64,000 bases of DNA from Streptomyces spinoverrucosus (lineage in GTDB: Bacteria > Actinomycetota > Actinomycetes > Streptomycetales > Streptomycetaceae). Positions 34,279-43,248 of the stretch are shown here, one piece after another (the first letter of the stretch is position 1; each line of letters starts with the position of its first letter). The DNA is taken from NCBI RefSeq assembly GCF_006539505.1, contig NZ_BJND01000027.1:92175-156174 (forward strand). Reading direction: 5' to 3'. The notes below the pieces were generated by a model. That model was not told where the DNA came from. It made no database searches and was given only the letters and a program-made list of their open reading frames with translations. A program made the position numbers and the translations under genes.

Positions 34279-34306
34279 TTGACACTGCTTATGGAGCGCT
34301 TATAAA
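34279..34306 (+). promoter_or_regulatory. vegetative-type promoter of the LAETG surface protein gene
   Basis: TTGACA (34279-34284), 16-base spacer, TATAAA (34301-34306): an unusually good match to the HrdB/sigma-70 consensus for Streptomyces. It is about 95 bases before the GTG start at 34401. A long untranslated leader containing a C/G-rich stretch follows. Confidence 0.75.
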
Positions 34307-34400
34307 CCTGAGCCTCCTGGGGAAGAAGGGGCCCCGGCGGTCGCTGGTGCCTCATCTGCCCCTCAACCCCCCGCAATTCGCGCATCCATGAAGGACAAAC

Positions 34401-35111
34401 GTGTCCATAACTCGCCGTACCGCACGTCGTTCCGTGCGCATTCTCGGTGTCACCGCCGCCTCCGCCGCGCTCGCGCTCGGCGCCGCGGGCAACGCGCTCG
34501 CCTGCAACATCGGTGATTTCTCGGCCGAAGCCAAGTGCGACGGCACAAAGGGCGTCATCACCGTCACGGACGTGGATCCCGCCGGTGTCCCGGCGACCGT
34601 CACCGTGTACCTGCAGAACAACAACGCCGACGAGCGCAGGGTCGGCGAGCAGGAGGTCAAGGGCTCCCGCGAGGGCACCACGATCACCTTCACCGAGGAC
34701 TGGCAGCCGAACGCGACGTACCGCATCCACGTCAAGGCCGCGCGCTACGTGGACGAGGACATGCCGAACCTGGTCACCCCGGCCACGGCCTGCACAACCA
34801 AGGACACCCCGACGCCGACCCCGTCGGAGACGACGCCGGAGCCGTCGGCCACCCCCTCGACCCCGGCCGAGTCCGCTACGCCGACCCCGTCGACCCCGTC
34901 GACCCCCTCGGCCTCCGAGGACGGCAGCACCCCGCCCGCAGCCGCCGCGAGCAACGCCCCGTCGCCCGCGGCCGGTGACTCCAACCTCGCCGAGACCGGC
35001 GCCGACTCCAACACCGGCCTGATCGCCGGTATTGCCGCGGCCCTGGTTGTCGTGGGTGGCGGCGCGGTGTTCTTCGGCATGCGCCGCCGTGGGGCGAACA
35101 GCGACCGCTGA
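34401..35111 (+). CDS. LAETG-anchored secreted surface protein
   Basis: 236 aa. A Sec signal peptide (about 1-35, RRTARRSVRILG then a hydrophobic core ending NALAC) leads to a small beta-rich domain (about 36-135) with two Cys. A Thr/Pro/Ser-rich wall-spanning stalk follows (about 136-190). The sorting signal is NLAETGADSNTG followed by a hydrophobic helix and the charged tail RRRGANSDR. LAxTG is the motif used by class E sortases of Streptomyces, which attach proteins to the cell wall. GTG 34401 has GAAGGA upstream. A strong promoter at 34279 suggests abundant expression. The ligand or role of the N-domain is unknown. Confidence 0.88.
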   Translation: MSITRRTARRSVRILGVTAASAALALGAAGNALACNIGDFSAEAKCDGTKGVITVTDVDPAGVPATVTVYLQNNNADERRVGEQEVKGSREGTTITFTEDWQPNATYRIHVKAARYVDEDMPNLVTPATACTTKDTPTPTPSETTPEPSATPSTPAESATPTPSTPSTPSASEDGSTPPAAAASNAPSPAAGDSNLAETGADSNTGLIAGIAAALVVVGGGAVFFGMRRRGANSDR

Positions 35112-35138
35112 CCCCTCGCGCACGGTGTGAGCAACAGT

Positions 35139-35173
35139 GGCCCGCCCCCTCGCCTCGTGTGAGGGGACGGGCC
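35139..35173. terminator. bidirectional terminator
   Basis: GGCCCGCCCCCTC and GAGGGGACGGGCC form a 13-bp stem with one imperfect position, with a nine-base loop. It lies between the convergent surface-protein and DinB-like genes. The odd pair is G-U on the minus-strand RNA. Confidence 0.75.
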
Positions 35174-35192
35174 ATCGGCCGTACGGCGGCCC

Positions 35193-35990
35193 TCAGCCGA
35201 ACGTCGCCCGCTCCAGCCAGAACTCCAGCAACTCCCGCTCGCCCAGCACCTCCACCTCCGCACTGTCCAGCGGCAGCCGCCGGTAGAACGCCAGCAGCAC
35301 CGAGGTGAGCGGTCCGCGCAGCGCCACCGTCGCCTTCTCGTGGCCGCGCCGCCAGACGACCCCGTCCTCGGTGAGCTCGACGATCCACTCGGCGTCCAGC
35401 TCGGGCCCGGTGTCCGTGGCGTGCAAATGGATGCTTTTCCCCGGCCCGCGCAGCTCACGCGCCGCGTCGTGCGGCATGGTCCGCTGCACGAACTCCACGA
35501 TCTCCAGCCACTCGTCGATCGCATCGGCGGCCACATCGGGAGCCACCTCGTACGGCAACCCGGCGGCCAGCGTGGCGTCGGCACGGTGGACGGTGATCTC
35601 GTGGGTCATCCGCCGCGCCCAGAACCCGGCGTCGGGCACCCCCGCCCACCCCCACACCTTGGCATGCGGCCCCGCCTCCCGCAGCGTGCCCACGACCCTC
35701 TCCCCGGCCTCACCCAGCCAGGCGTCCAGCGCGGCTGCGTCCCCCCGCACCGCGGGCCCGTCGGCCCCCGGCACCCGCTCCTCCGGGATCTCCACCTCGG
35801 ACCGGGTGCGCACGAGCAGCTCCACCCACATCAGGGCCTGGCCCATATGCCGCACGAGCTGTTCCAGGGACCAGTCGGGGCAGGTCGGCACGGTGGCCGA
35901 AAGATCGGCCCCGGAGGTCACGACAGACCTCAGCAGACCCACCTGATGGGCGATTTCGTCGCAGTAACGGTCATGTGCGAGTCGCGTCAT
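35193..35990 (-). CDS. DinB-like/maleylpyruvate isomerase N-domain family protein
   Basis: 265 aa of the actinobacterial TIGR03083/MDMPI_N type. HDRYCDEIAHQVGLL and CPDWSLEQLVRHMGQALMW carry the metal-site His of the four-helix bundle, and RRMTHEITVHRADATLAAG gives the two further His. A C-terminal domain of about 100 residues follows. Relatives include mycothiol-dependent isomerases and transferases, but most are uncharacterised. It starts 24 bases after the ThiQ-like stop on the same strand and may be co-transcribed with the thiamine transporter. A functional link is not evident. Confidence 0.8.
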   Translation of the reverse strand: MTRLAHDRYCDEIAHQVGLLRSVVTSGADLSATVPTCPDWSLEQLVRHMGQALMWVELLVRTRSEVEIPEERVPGADGPAVRGDAAALDAWLGEAGERVVGTLREAGPHAKVWGWAGVPDAGFWARRMTHEITVHRADATLAAGLPYEVAPDVAADAIDEWLEIVEFVQRTMPHDAARELRGPGKSIHLHATDTGPELDAEWIVELTEDGVVWRRGHEKATVALRGPLTSVLLAFYRRLPLDSAEVEVLGERELLEFWLERATFG

Positions 35991-36014
35991 GCCCGCACTC
36001 TACGAGCGCCCGGA

Positions 36015-37037
36015 TCAGCCGAGCACGACGATTTCCGCCGCGTCGAACTCGACGCCCACCGTCTCCCCCACCTCCGGCGCCTCGCGCAACGCACATGCCG
36101 CCTCCAACCGGGGCGCGCCGTCGACGGGTTGCAGATGTACGGCGACATGGGTGCCCTTGAACGTCCGCGCGGCCACCGTGCACCGCAGCCCGGCGTCCGC
36201 GGCCACGAGGCGCACACCGGCGGGCCGTACGAGCACCGTCCCCGGCCCTTGCGCCGCGCCCTCCGGCACCGGCAGCTTTCCCCAAGCCGTGTCCGCGATC
36301 TGCCCGCTCACGGTCGCGTCGACCACGTTGTCGAAGCCGAGGAAGCGTGCCACGAACTCGTCCGCGGGCCGCTGCCACACCTGAAGCGGCGTACCGGACT
36401 GCGCGATCCGCCCGTCGCGCATCACCACGACCCGGTCGGCCAGCGCGAAGGCCTCCCCCTGGTCGTGCGTCACCGCGAGCACGGTCGTCCCCAACCGGCC
36501 GAACAGCTCCCGCAGTTCCACCACCAGCCGCTCCCGCAGCGACCGGTCCAGCTGGCCGAGCGGCTCGTCCAGCATCAGCAGTCTCGGCCGCGGCGCCAGC
36601 GCCCGGGCCAGGGCCACCCGCTGCTGCTCACCGCCGGACAGCGCGGCGACCGCCCGGCGCGCGGCACCGGGCAGCCCGACCAGGTCCAGCAACTCCCGGA
36701 CCCGGGACTCCTGTTCGCCGCGGGACGCCCCGTGCATGCGCAGCCCGAACGCCACATTGCCGCCGACATCCCGCTGCGGGAACAGCTGATGGTCCTGGAA
36801 CATCAACCCGACCCCCCGCTGATGCGCGGGCACCCCGGCCTGGTCCCGCCCGTCGAGCAACACCCGCCCGGAATCCAGCGGTTGCAGCCCGGCCACCACC
36901 CGCAACAACGTCGACTTGCCGCTGCCGCTGGGCCCGAGCACGCACACCACCTCGTGCTCGGCGACGGACAGATCCACCCCGTCCAGCACGGCCCGCCCAC
37001 CGAACCGTACGGTCGCCTTCTCCAGGCCGAGCAGCAT
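36015..37037 (-). CDS. thiQ: thiamine-type ABC transporter ATP-binding protein
   Basis: 340 aa. Walker A GPSGSGKST (about residues 33-41), signature LSGGEQQRVALARAL, Walker B LLMLDEPLGQLD and the switch His in AVTHDQGEAF are intact. A C-terminal TOBE-like domain (about 245-340) extends it beyond short ThiQ proteins. ATG 37037 overlaps the thiP stop (TGATG), with GGGGGAG upstream. Downstream of a TPP riboswitch and together with ThiB and ThiP, it should energise uptake of thiamine or a precursor. Substrate is inferred from the riboswitch and homology. Confidence 0.88.
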   Translation of the reverse strand: MLLGLEKATVRFGGRAVLDGVDLSVAEHEVVCVLGPSGSGKSTLLRVVAGLQPLDSGRVLLDGRDQAGVPAHQRGVGLMFQDHQLFPQRDVGGNVAFGLRMHGASRGEQESRVRELLDLVGLPGAARRAVAALSGGEQQRVALARALAPRPRLLMLDEPLGQLDRSLRERLVVELRELFGRLGTTVLAVTHDQGEAFALADRVVVMRDGRIAQSGTPLQVWQRPADEFVARFLGFDNVVDATVSGQIADTAWGKLPVPEGAAQGPGTVLVRPAGVRLVAADAGLRCTVAARTFKGTHVAVHLQPVDGAPRLEAACALREAPEVGETVGVEFDAAEIVVLG

Positions 37038-38722
37038 CAGAACTCCCCCGTCCGGTCGGTCCGCAGCCGCTCCAGCACCAGCAGCGCCACCGCGCACACC
37101 ACCATCAGAATCGTCGAAAGGGCCATCGCCTGCCCGTAGTTGAGATCACCGGGCCGCCCCAGCAGCCGCGCCACGGCGACCGGCAACGTTGGATTGTCCG
37201 GCCGCGCGATGAACACGGTCGCCCCGAACTCCCCCAGCGACACCGCGAACGCGAACCCGGCCGCGACCAGCAACGCCCGCCGCACCATCGGCAGATCCAC
37301 CTCACGCCACGCCCGCCACGGCGACGCCCCGAGCACGGCCGCCGCCTCACGCAGCCGTACGTCCACAGCCCGCAGCACCGGCAGCATGGTGCGTACGACG
37401 AACGGCACCCCGACCAGCGCCTGCGCCAGCGGCACCAGAATCCACGAGGCGCGCAGATCCAGCGGCGGCTCGTCGAGCGCGATCAGGAACCCGAACCCGA
37501 CCGTCACCGCGGACACGCCCAGCGGCAGCATCAGCAGCGCATCGAACCCGCGCACGAACCGCCCCGCGTCCCGCCGGGTCAGCGCCACGGCGGCGAGCCC
37601 GCCGACCAGCACGGCGATCGCGGTGGCGACGACGGCGTACGACAGCGAATTGCCGATCGCGTCGATCGGCGGGACGAGGAAAGTGCCGCCGTCGTCGCTG
37701 GTCAGCGCCCGGTAGTAGGCGAAGCCGGGCGCGTCCAGGGAGCGTTGCACCAGCACGGCCAGCGGCAGCAGAAGCAGTACGGCGACGGTGACCAGGACAC
37801 CGGCCAGCAGCGCCCGCTGCCCGGCCCCGCGCGGCCGGCGCGCGGTCACGGACGCGTCCACCAGCCGCAGGGCGGTCTCCCGCCGCCGTACGGTCCAGGC
37901 GTGCACGGCGAGCACCGCGCCCACCGCCATGAACTGGACCATTGTCAGCACGGCGGCGGTGGTGAGGTCGAAGACCTCCGTCGTCTGCCGGTAGATCTCC
38001 ACTTCGAGGGTGGAGAAGGTGGGCCCGCCGAGGATCTGCACCACACCGAAGGAGGTGAAGGTGAACAGGAAGACCATCAGCGCGGCAGCGGCGACGGCGG
38101 GCGCGAGGGCGGGCAGGGTGACGGTCCGCCAGGCGGTGAGGCGCGAGGCGCCCAGCATCCGCGCGGCCTCCTCCTGCCGTGGGTCGAGCTGCGCCCAGAG
38201 TCCGCCGACCGTCCGTACGACGACCGCGTAGTTGAAGAAGACATGCGCGAACAGGATCGCCCACACGGTGGTGTCCAGCCGTACGCCCCACAGCTCGTCC
38301 AGCAGCCCACCGCGCCCGACCAGCGCCAGGAACGCCGTACCGACCACGACCGTCGGCAGCACGAACGGCACGGTCACGACCGCCCGCAGCACCTGCTTGC
38401 CGGGGAAGTCGAACCGGGCGAACACATACGCGCCGGGCAGCGCGATCAGCAGCGTCAGCGCGGTGGAGGCGAGGGCCTGCCAGGTGGTGAACCACAACAC
38501 GTGCCGGATGTCGGACTGGGTCAGTACGTCGACAAGTCGCCCGAACTGCCAGGTCCCGTCGGCCTTCAGCCCACGGCCGACGATCGCGGCGACGGGGTAG
38601 GCGAAGAAGATGGCGAAGAACGCGACGGGCAGGGCGAGAAGCCCGAGCCGCGCCGCGCCACCCCGCTTGAAGCGCCTCCTGGCGGCTACTTCAGTACGAG
38701 AGACGTCCACGACTTGACCCAC
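37037..38722 (-). CDS. thiP: thiamine-type ABC transporter permease, fused two-unit form
   Basis: About 561 aa with some twelve helices, made of two homologous permease halves. Each half has an EAA loop: EEAARMLGASRLTAWRTVTL (first half) and REAAAVLGASPWRAWREVDL (second half). Such fused permeases are usual for ThiP and for iron(III) transporters. It begins within the thiB gene. GTG 38722 gives a 37-base overlap and GTG 38710 a 25-base overlap, and neither has a strong ribosome site, so coupling to thiB translation is likely. Part of the riboswitch-controlled thiB-thiP-thiQ operon. Confidence 0.88.
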   Translation of the reverse strand: MGQVVDVSRTEVAARRRFKRGGAARLGLLALPVAFFAIFFAYPVAAIVGRGLKADGTWQFGRLVDVLTQSDIRHVLWFTTWQALASTALTLLIALPGAYVFARFDFPGKQVLRAVVTVPFVLPTVVVGTAFLALVGRGGLLDELWGVRLDTTVWAILFAHVFFNYAVVVRTVGGLWAQLDPRQEEAARMLGASRLTAWRTVTLPALAPAVAAAALMVFLFTFTSFGVVQILGGPTFSTLEVEIYRQTTEVFDLTTAAVLTMVQFMAVGAVLAVHAWTVRRRETALRLVDASVTARRPRGAGQRALLAGVLVTVAVLLLLPLAVLVQRSLDAPGFAYYRALTSDDGGTFLVPPIDAIGNSLSYAVVATAIAVLVGGLAAVALTRRDAGRFVRGFDALLMLPLGVSAVTVGFGFLIALDEPPLDLRASWILVPLAQALVGVPFVVRTMLPVLRAVDVRLREAAAVLGASPWRAWREVDLPMVRRALLVAAGFAFAVSLGEFGATVFIARPDNPTLPVAVARLLGRPGDLNYGQAMALSTILMVVCAVALLVLERLRTDRTGEF

Positions 38723-39768
38723 TCGTCACGGTTTTCGGCGATCTTCGCCGGGTCCATGGTCTCGGGATCCTCGGCCTGCGGGCCGTACTTCACGAACTCC
38801 TCGGGCACCTGGGCGCCCTCCCGCACCGGGTAGACAAACATGTTCAGCGGCATGTCGTCCTGGAACTGCTTGCTGAGCAGGAAGTCGAGCAACGCCTTGC
38901 CCCCCTCGGGGTTCTGCGCGTTGCTCAGCAGCCCGGCGTACTCCACCTGCCGGAAGCAGGTGCCGGTGGCCACGCCGGTCGGGGCCGTCTTCGGCTTCGG
39001 GTCGGCGAAGACGACCTCGGCGGGCGGCGAGGAGGCGTACGACACGACCAGCGGCCGGTCGCCGCCCGCCTTCTTGCCGCTCGCGGAACCGGAGAACTCC
39101 TCGTTGTACGCCTGCTCCCAGCCGTCGACGACCTTCACGCCGTTGGCCTTCAGCTTCTTCCAGTAGCCCTCCCAGCCGTCGTCGCCGTACTTGGCGGCGG
39201 TGCCGAGCAGGAAGCCGAGGCCGGGTGAGGAGGTCGAGGCGTTCTCGGTGACGAGGAGGTTCTTGTACTCGGGCTTGACCAGGTCGTCGAGGGTCTTCGG
39301 CGGGTCCAGCTCGCGCTCGCTGAAGTAGGCCTTGTCGTAGTTGACGCAGATGTCGCCGGTGTCGACGGGCGTGACCCGGTGCTGGTCCTGGTCGACCCGG
39401 TACTCCGGCTTGACCTGGTCGGCGCCCTTCGCCTCGTACGACTGGAAGAGGTCGTTGTCGAGCGCGCGGGACAGCAGGGTGTTGTCGACGCCGAAGAGTA
39501 CGTCGCCCTGCGGGTTGTCCTTGGTCAGGATGGCCTTGTTGACGGCCTGGCCGGCGTCGCCGTCCTTGAGGACCTTGACCTGGTAGCCGGACTGCTTCTC
39601 GAAGTCGGCGATCACGCTCTTGGACACGACCCATGAGTCGTGGCTGACGAGGGTGACCGTCTTGGAGTCCCCGGAACCCCCGCTGCCGGACTCGCCGGAC
39701 CCGCACGCGGACAGCGTGAACAGGCCCAGCCCGACGGCGACGGCTGTGAACTTCTTGGTGTTGCTCAC
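38686..39768 (-). CDS. thiB: thiamine-type solute-binding lipoprotein
   Basis: 360 aa. The signal ends with lipobox LSACG at about residue 22, followed by a Gly/Ser linker. The mature protein has features of the ThiB/TbpA family: VTLVSHDSWVVSKSVIADFE, PQGDVLFGVDNTLLSRALD, DTGDICVNYDKAYF and VTENASTSSPGLGFLLGTAA. It would bind thiamine, its phosphates or a precursor outside the membrane. GTG 39768 has AGGAGG seven bases upstream. It is the first gene of the operon and lies directly after a TPP riboswitch. Confidence 0.9.
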   Translation of the reverse strand: MSNTKKFTAVAVGLGLFTLSACGSGESGSGGSGDSKTVTLVSHDSWVVSKSVIADFEKQSGYQVKVLKDGDAGQAVNKAILTKDNPQGDVLFGVDNTLLSRALDNDLFQSYEAKGADQVKPEYRVDQDQHRVTPVDTGDICVNYDKAYFSERELDPPKTLDDLVKPEYKNLLVTENASTSSPGLGFLLGTAAKYGDDGWEGYWKKLKANGVKVVDGWEQAYNEEFSGSASGKKAGGDRPLVVSYASSPPAEVVFADPKPKTAPTGVATGTCFRQVEYAGLLSNAQNPEGGKALLDFLLSKQFQDDMPLNMFVYPVREGAQVPEEFVKYGPQAEDPETMDPAKIAENRDEWVKSWTSLVLK

Positions 39769-39855
39769 TGATGTCCTCCTGGCTGACCAGGAAGAGACGC
39801 GGCCCTGCCCGGGACCTCAAACGGGTTCCCGGGCAGGGCGCAACAGCTTGAGTGA

Positions 39856-39955
39856 CGACCGATCTCCCTACCCAGAATGACCTGGGCGAGGTTCAGAGGG
39901 TCTGCGGCCCACCAAGATATGGCTGCCGCACTCTCAGCGCTGTGGCGCTCCCCTG
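39856..39955 (-). promoter_or_regulatory. TPP (THI-box) riboswitch
   Basis: On the minus strand the leader reads GGGGAGCGCC, then the conserved CTGAGAGTGCGGC, then GACCCTCTGAACCTC, a peripheral hairpin CCCAGGTCATTCTGGG, and TAGGGAGATCGG. These are the thiamine pyrophosphate aptamer landmarks (CUGAGA helix and the second sensor arm). It sits 87-187 bases upstream of thiB. High TPP should shut off the transporter. A GGGAACCCG-type stem near 39820-39835 with the following GC-rich bases may form the expression platform. Confidence 0.92.
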
Positions 39956-39997
39956 CCGGAATATGCAGATGAATATGAAGATGTGTACGGCGTCAGA

Positions 39998-41104
39998 CTA
40001 CCGCTCGGTGGCCGCGAGCTGACCACACGCCCCGTCGATCTCCTGACCACGGGTGTCCCGGATCGTCACCGGTACACCATGCGCGGCGATGGCCTCGACG
40101 AACGCCTTCTCGTCCTCGGGCCGGGACGCGGTCCACTTGGACCCGGGCGTCGGGTTGAGCGGGATGAGATTGACGTGCACGGGCCTGCCCTTGAGCAGCC
40201 GGCCGAGCCGGTCACCGCGCCAGGCCTGGTCGTTGATGTCCCGGATCAGCGCGTACTCGATGGACAGCCGACGCCCGGACTTGGCGGCGTACTCGAACCC
40301 CGAGTCGAGCACCTCGCGCACCTTCCACCGGGTGTTGACGGGAACGAGGGTGTCGCGCAGCTCGTCGTCGGGGGCGTGCAGCGAGATGGCCAGGCGGCAC
40401 TTGAAGCCCTCGTCGGAGAACCGGTGGATCGCCGGGACGAGCCCGACGGTCGACACGGTGATGCCGCGCTGCGAGAGCCCGAGCCCGTCCGGCTCGGGGT
40501 CGGTGAGGGCGCGGATGGCGCCGACGACGCGCTTGTAGTTGGCGAGGGGCTCGCCCATGCCCATGAAGACGATGTTGGACAGCCGCGCGGGCCCGCCGGG
40601 CACCTCGCCGTCGCGCAGCGCCCGCATGCCGTCGACGATCTGGTGCACGATCTCGGCGGTGGACAGATTCCGGTCGAGCCCGGCCTGCCCGGTGGCACAG
40701 AAGGGGCAGTTCATACCGCACCCGGCCTGCGAGCTGATGCACATGGTCACCCGGTCCGGGTACCGCATCAGCACCGACTCGACGAGCGTCCCGTCGAACA
40801 GCCGCCACAGCGTCTTGCGAGTGGTGCCCTGGTCCGTCGACAGATGCCGCACGACGGTCATCAGCTCCGGAAGCAACGCCTCCCGCAGCTTCCCCCGCGA
40901 CGCGGCGGGGATGTCGGTCCACTGCTCGGGATCGTGCGCGTACCGCGCGAAGTAGTGCTGCGAGAGCTGCTTGGCACGAAACGGCTTCTCACCGATCTCG
41001 GCAACAGCGTCCTTGCGCTCGGCAGGCGTGAGATCGGCAAGATGCCGCGGCGGCTTCTTGGCTCCGCGCGGGGCGACGAATGTGAGTTCTCCGGGCTTAG
41101 GCAT
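39998..41104 (-). CDS. rlmN: 23S rRNA (adenine-2503-C2)-methyltransferase
   Basis: 368 aa radical-SAM enzyme. The cluster-binding CGMNCPFC (CxxxCxxC, about residue 128) and a second catalytic Cys near the C-terminus (DGACGQLA) are present. So are the start FVAPRGAKKPPRHLADL and QLSQHYFARY of the RlmN accessory domain. RlmN methylates A2503 of 23S rRNA and A37 of some tRNAs using a methyl-Cys intermediate. Length matches the family. It stands alone downstream of cdsA across a terminator. The TPP riboswitch begins 42 bases beyond its stop. Confidence 0.95.
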   Translation of the reverse strand: MPKPGELTFVAPRGAKKPPRHLADLTPAERKDAVAEIGEKPFRAKQLSQHYFARYAHDPEQWTDIPAASRGKLREALLPELMTVVRHLSTDQGTTRKTLWRLFDGTLVESVLMRYPDRVTMCISSQAGCGMNCPFCATGQAGLDRNLSTAEIVHQIVDGMRALRDGEVPGGPARLSNIVFMGMGEPLANYKRVVGAIRALTDPEPDGLGLSQRGITVSTVGLVPAIHRFSDEGFKCRLAISLHAPDDELRDTLVPVNTRWKVREVLDSGFEYAAKSGRRLSIEYALIRDINDQAWRGDRLGRLLKGRPVHVNLIPLNPTPGSKWTASRPEDEKAFVEAIAAHGVPVTIRDTRGQEIDGACGQLAATER

Positions 41105-41332
41105 GGCTCAACCAGTGTCGCAGATCGATTGCGCGGCCAGTGCCGCCGCGAAGTCGGCCGGCAGCTCAGAAGAGCCCGGCGACCAACGTGACAACCCACG
41201 CGCCGTAATTCTTCAGCCGGTGGGAGAAGCGGCAGTACAGCCTCGGCCTTCGCCGCCCACCCTGGTCGATCAGCGTGTCACACCACCGGCACGGCAGATC
41301 GCCGTGATATCTCCCGTCGTCCCCCAGACGCG

Positions 41333-41371
41333 CGCCCCATGGGCGGACCCTACAGGCCCACCCATGGGGCG
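41333..41371 (-). terminator. terminator downstream of cdsA
   Basis: CGCCCCATGGG and CCCATGGGGCG form a perfect 11-bp stem across 17 bases, ending 13 bases past the cdsA stop. It closes the rpsB-to-cdsA block. The rest of 41105-41332 holds the rlmN promoter region and no gene that I can support. Confidence 0.75.
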
Positions 41372-41383
41372 GTCACCCAACGA

Positions 41384-42508
41384 TCAGCCAGAGCCCACGA
41401 ACAGCACCAGCAACAACCACACCACCGGCGCCGTAGGCAGCAACGAGTCCAGGCGGTCCATGATGCCGCCATGACCCGGCAGCAGCGTGCCCATGTCCTT
41501 GATGCCCAGGTCGCGTTTGATCATCGACTCGCCGAGGTCGCCCAGCGTCGCGCTCGCGGCGACCGCGAGGCCCAGGAGCAGGCCCTGCCACCACGTGCCG
41601 TCGTCGATCAGGAACTCCATGCACAGCGCACCCGCGGCCATGGCGAAGCTGACCGCGCCGACCAGGCCCTCACGGGTCTTGCCGGGACTGATGCGCGGGG
41701 CGAGCTTGTGCCGCCCGAAGCGCCAGCCGACGGCGTAGGCGCCGGTGTCGCTGACCACGGTGAGCAGCAGGAACATGAACACCCGCTGCGGCCCGTCCTC
41801 CGCGGTCAGCATCATCGCGACGAACGTCGCCAGGAACGGCACGTAGAAGGCCGCGAAAACCCCGGCCGTGACGTCCTTGAGATAGCCCTCCGGCGGTTCC
41901 GTCATCCGCCAGACCAGCACCGCCAGCGCGGTGAGCGCCATCGCCATCCACGCACCCTCGGCGCCCCGCACATACCCGGCGACGACCATCGCCGCACCGC
42001 CGACCGCGAGCGGAACCAGCGGCGCGTGAATGCCCTTGCGCTCGTCCAGCCGCTTGGTCAGCTCCCACAGGCCCACCACGACGGCCACCGCCACGACCCC
42101 GACGAACACCGCCTTGACGATGAACAGGGACGCGATGATCACCGCACCGAGCCCGACCCCGACCCCTATCGCCGCACCCAGGTCACGGCCCGCACTCTTC
42201 TTCTGCGGTGCGGGCGCCGGCTGAGGGGCGTCGTGCATGGGCTCCGGATTCTGCGGCACCGTGCCGTAGGGCGGCGCCGACGGGCTCTCGTCGCGGAACA
42301 AGGGGCCGCTCAGCCGAGCGGCCCCCCGGTCGTCATCCTGGCTTCCGCCATGAGCGGATACGTCGGGCACGATGGGCATGGGGCGAGTCTGCTGCGCGTC
42401 AAGCGCATCGTACGTGGGACCCGCCGGGGCGGCCCCCTGGACAGGCCCTCGGTCGGACGGCCCCCAGTACCCGGCGTGGGGCGGCGCCCCCCAGGGAGAG
42501 TCGTTCAT
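41384..42508 (-). CDS. cdsA: phosphatidate cytidylyltransferase
   Basis: 374 aa integral membrane enzyme making CDP-diacylglycerol from CTP and phosphatidic acid, the branch point of phospholipid synthesis. About eight helices follow a proline-rich cytoplasmic N-terminus of about 120 residues that E. coli CdsA lacks. The family signature is intact near the C-terminus: SMIKRDLGIKD followed by PGHGGIMDRLDS. SPGKTREG is also present. The start ATG overlaps the frr stop (TGATG), as in other actinobacteria where cdsA follows frr. Confidence 0.95.
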   Translation of the reverse strand: MNDSPWGAPPHAGYWGPSDRGPVQGAAPAGPTYDALDAQQTRPMPIVPDVSAHGGSQDDDRGAARLSGPLFRDESPSAPPYGTVPQNPEPMHDAPQPAPAPQKKSAGRDLGAAIGVGVGLGAVIIASLFIVKAVFVGVVAVAVVVGLWELTKRLDERKGIHAPLVPLAVGGAAMVVAGYVRGAEGAWMAMALTALAVLVWRMTEPPEGYLKDVTAGVFAAFYVPFLATFVAMMLTAEDGPQRVFMFLLLTVVSDTGAYAVGWRFGRHKLAPRISPGKTREGLVGAVSFAMAAGALCMEFLIDDGTWWQGLLLGLAVAASATLGDLGESMIKRDLGIKDMGTLLPGHGGIMDRLDSLLPTAPVVWLLLVLFVGSG

Positions 42509-43065
42509 CAGACCTCGAGCAGCTCGGCTTCCTTGTGCTTGAGCAGCTCGTCCACCTGGGCGACGTACTTCGCCGTGGTGTCGTCGAGCTCCTTCTCCGC
42601 ACGACGGCCCTCGTCCTCACCGACCTCGCCGTCCTTGATCAGCTTGTCGATGGCGTCCTTGGCCTTGCGGCGGACGGAGCGGATGGACACCTTGGCGTCC
42701 TCGCCCTTGCCCTTGGCGACCTTGATGTACTCGCGCCGGCGCTCCTCGGTCAGCTCGGGGAACACCACCCGGATGATGTTGCCGTCGTTGCTCGGGTTGA
42801 CGCCCAGGTCGGAGTCGCGGATCGCCTGCTCGATATTGCGCAGCGCGCTCTTGTCGAACGGGGTGACGACCGCCATCCGCGGCTCCGGCACGGAGAACGA
42901 AGCCAGCTGGTTGATCGGCGTCGGCGCGCCGTAGTAGTCGGCCACGATCTTGTTGAACATCGCCGGGTGCGCACGGCCGGTGCGGATCGCGGCGAAGTCC
43001 TCCTTGGCGACCACGACGGCCTTCTCCATCTTCTCCTCGGCCTCGAGGAGGGTCTCTTCGATCAC
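42508..43065 (-). CDS. frr: ribosome recycling factor
   Basis: 185 aa, the normal RRF length. The three-helix bundle starts IEETLLEAEEKMEKAVVV and carries the conserved IRTGRAHPAMF and YYGAPTPINQLASF, with the C-terminal helix rich in Lys/Glu. It splits post-termination ribosomes with EF-G. GTG 43065 is chosen because AGGAG lies six bases upstream. GTG 43068 just before it is too close, and the longer frame adds non-conserved basic residues. Second-last gene of the rpsB-tsf-pyrH-frr-cdsA series. Confidence 0.96.
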   Translation of the reverse strand: MIEETLLEAEEKMEKAVVVAKEDFAAIRTGRAHPAMFNKIVADYYGAPTPINQLASFSVPEPRMAVVTPFDKSALRNIEQAIRDSDLGVNPSNDGNIIRVVFPELTEERRREYIKVAKGKGEDAKVSIRSVRRKAKDAIDKLIKDGEVGEDEGRRAEKELDDTTAKYVAQVDELLKHKEAELLEV

Positions 43066-43248
43066 CACTTGCTCCTGCGTGTCTTGAGTAGGCCCGGCTG
43101 CGGTTCCTTTGCGGCGGCGGCCGGCTGCGTCGCGTCTTCTTCCTGCACGGTTCCCGACCGGCAGACCATTGTCCATCCCCCGGCCAGGGTCCGTCCCGTC
43201 CGTCCCCCGTACAGGTGGCGTCCGGCGGACGGCATGGCTGAAACCGGG

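Noticed and set aside
41105..41383. Possible gene between rlmN and cdsA
   Set aside because: Frames here are proline/serine-rich, lack ribosome sites and cross the cdsA terminator hairpin.
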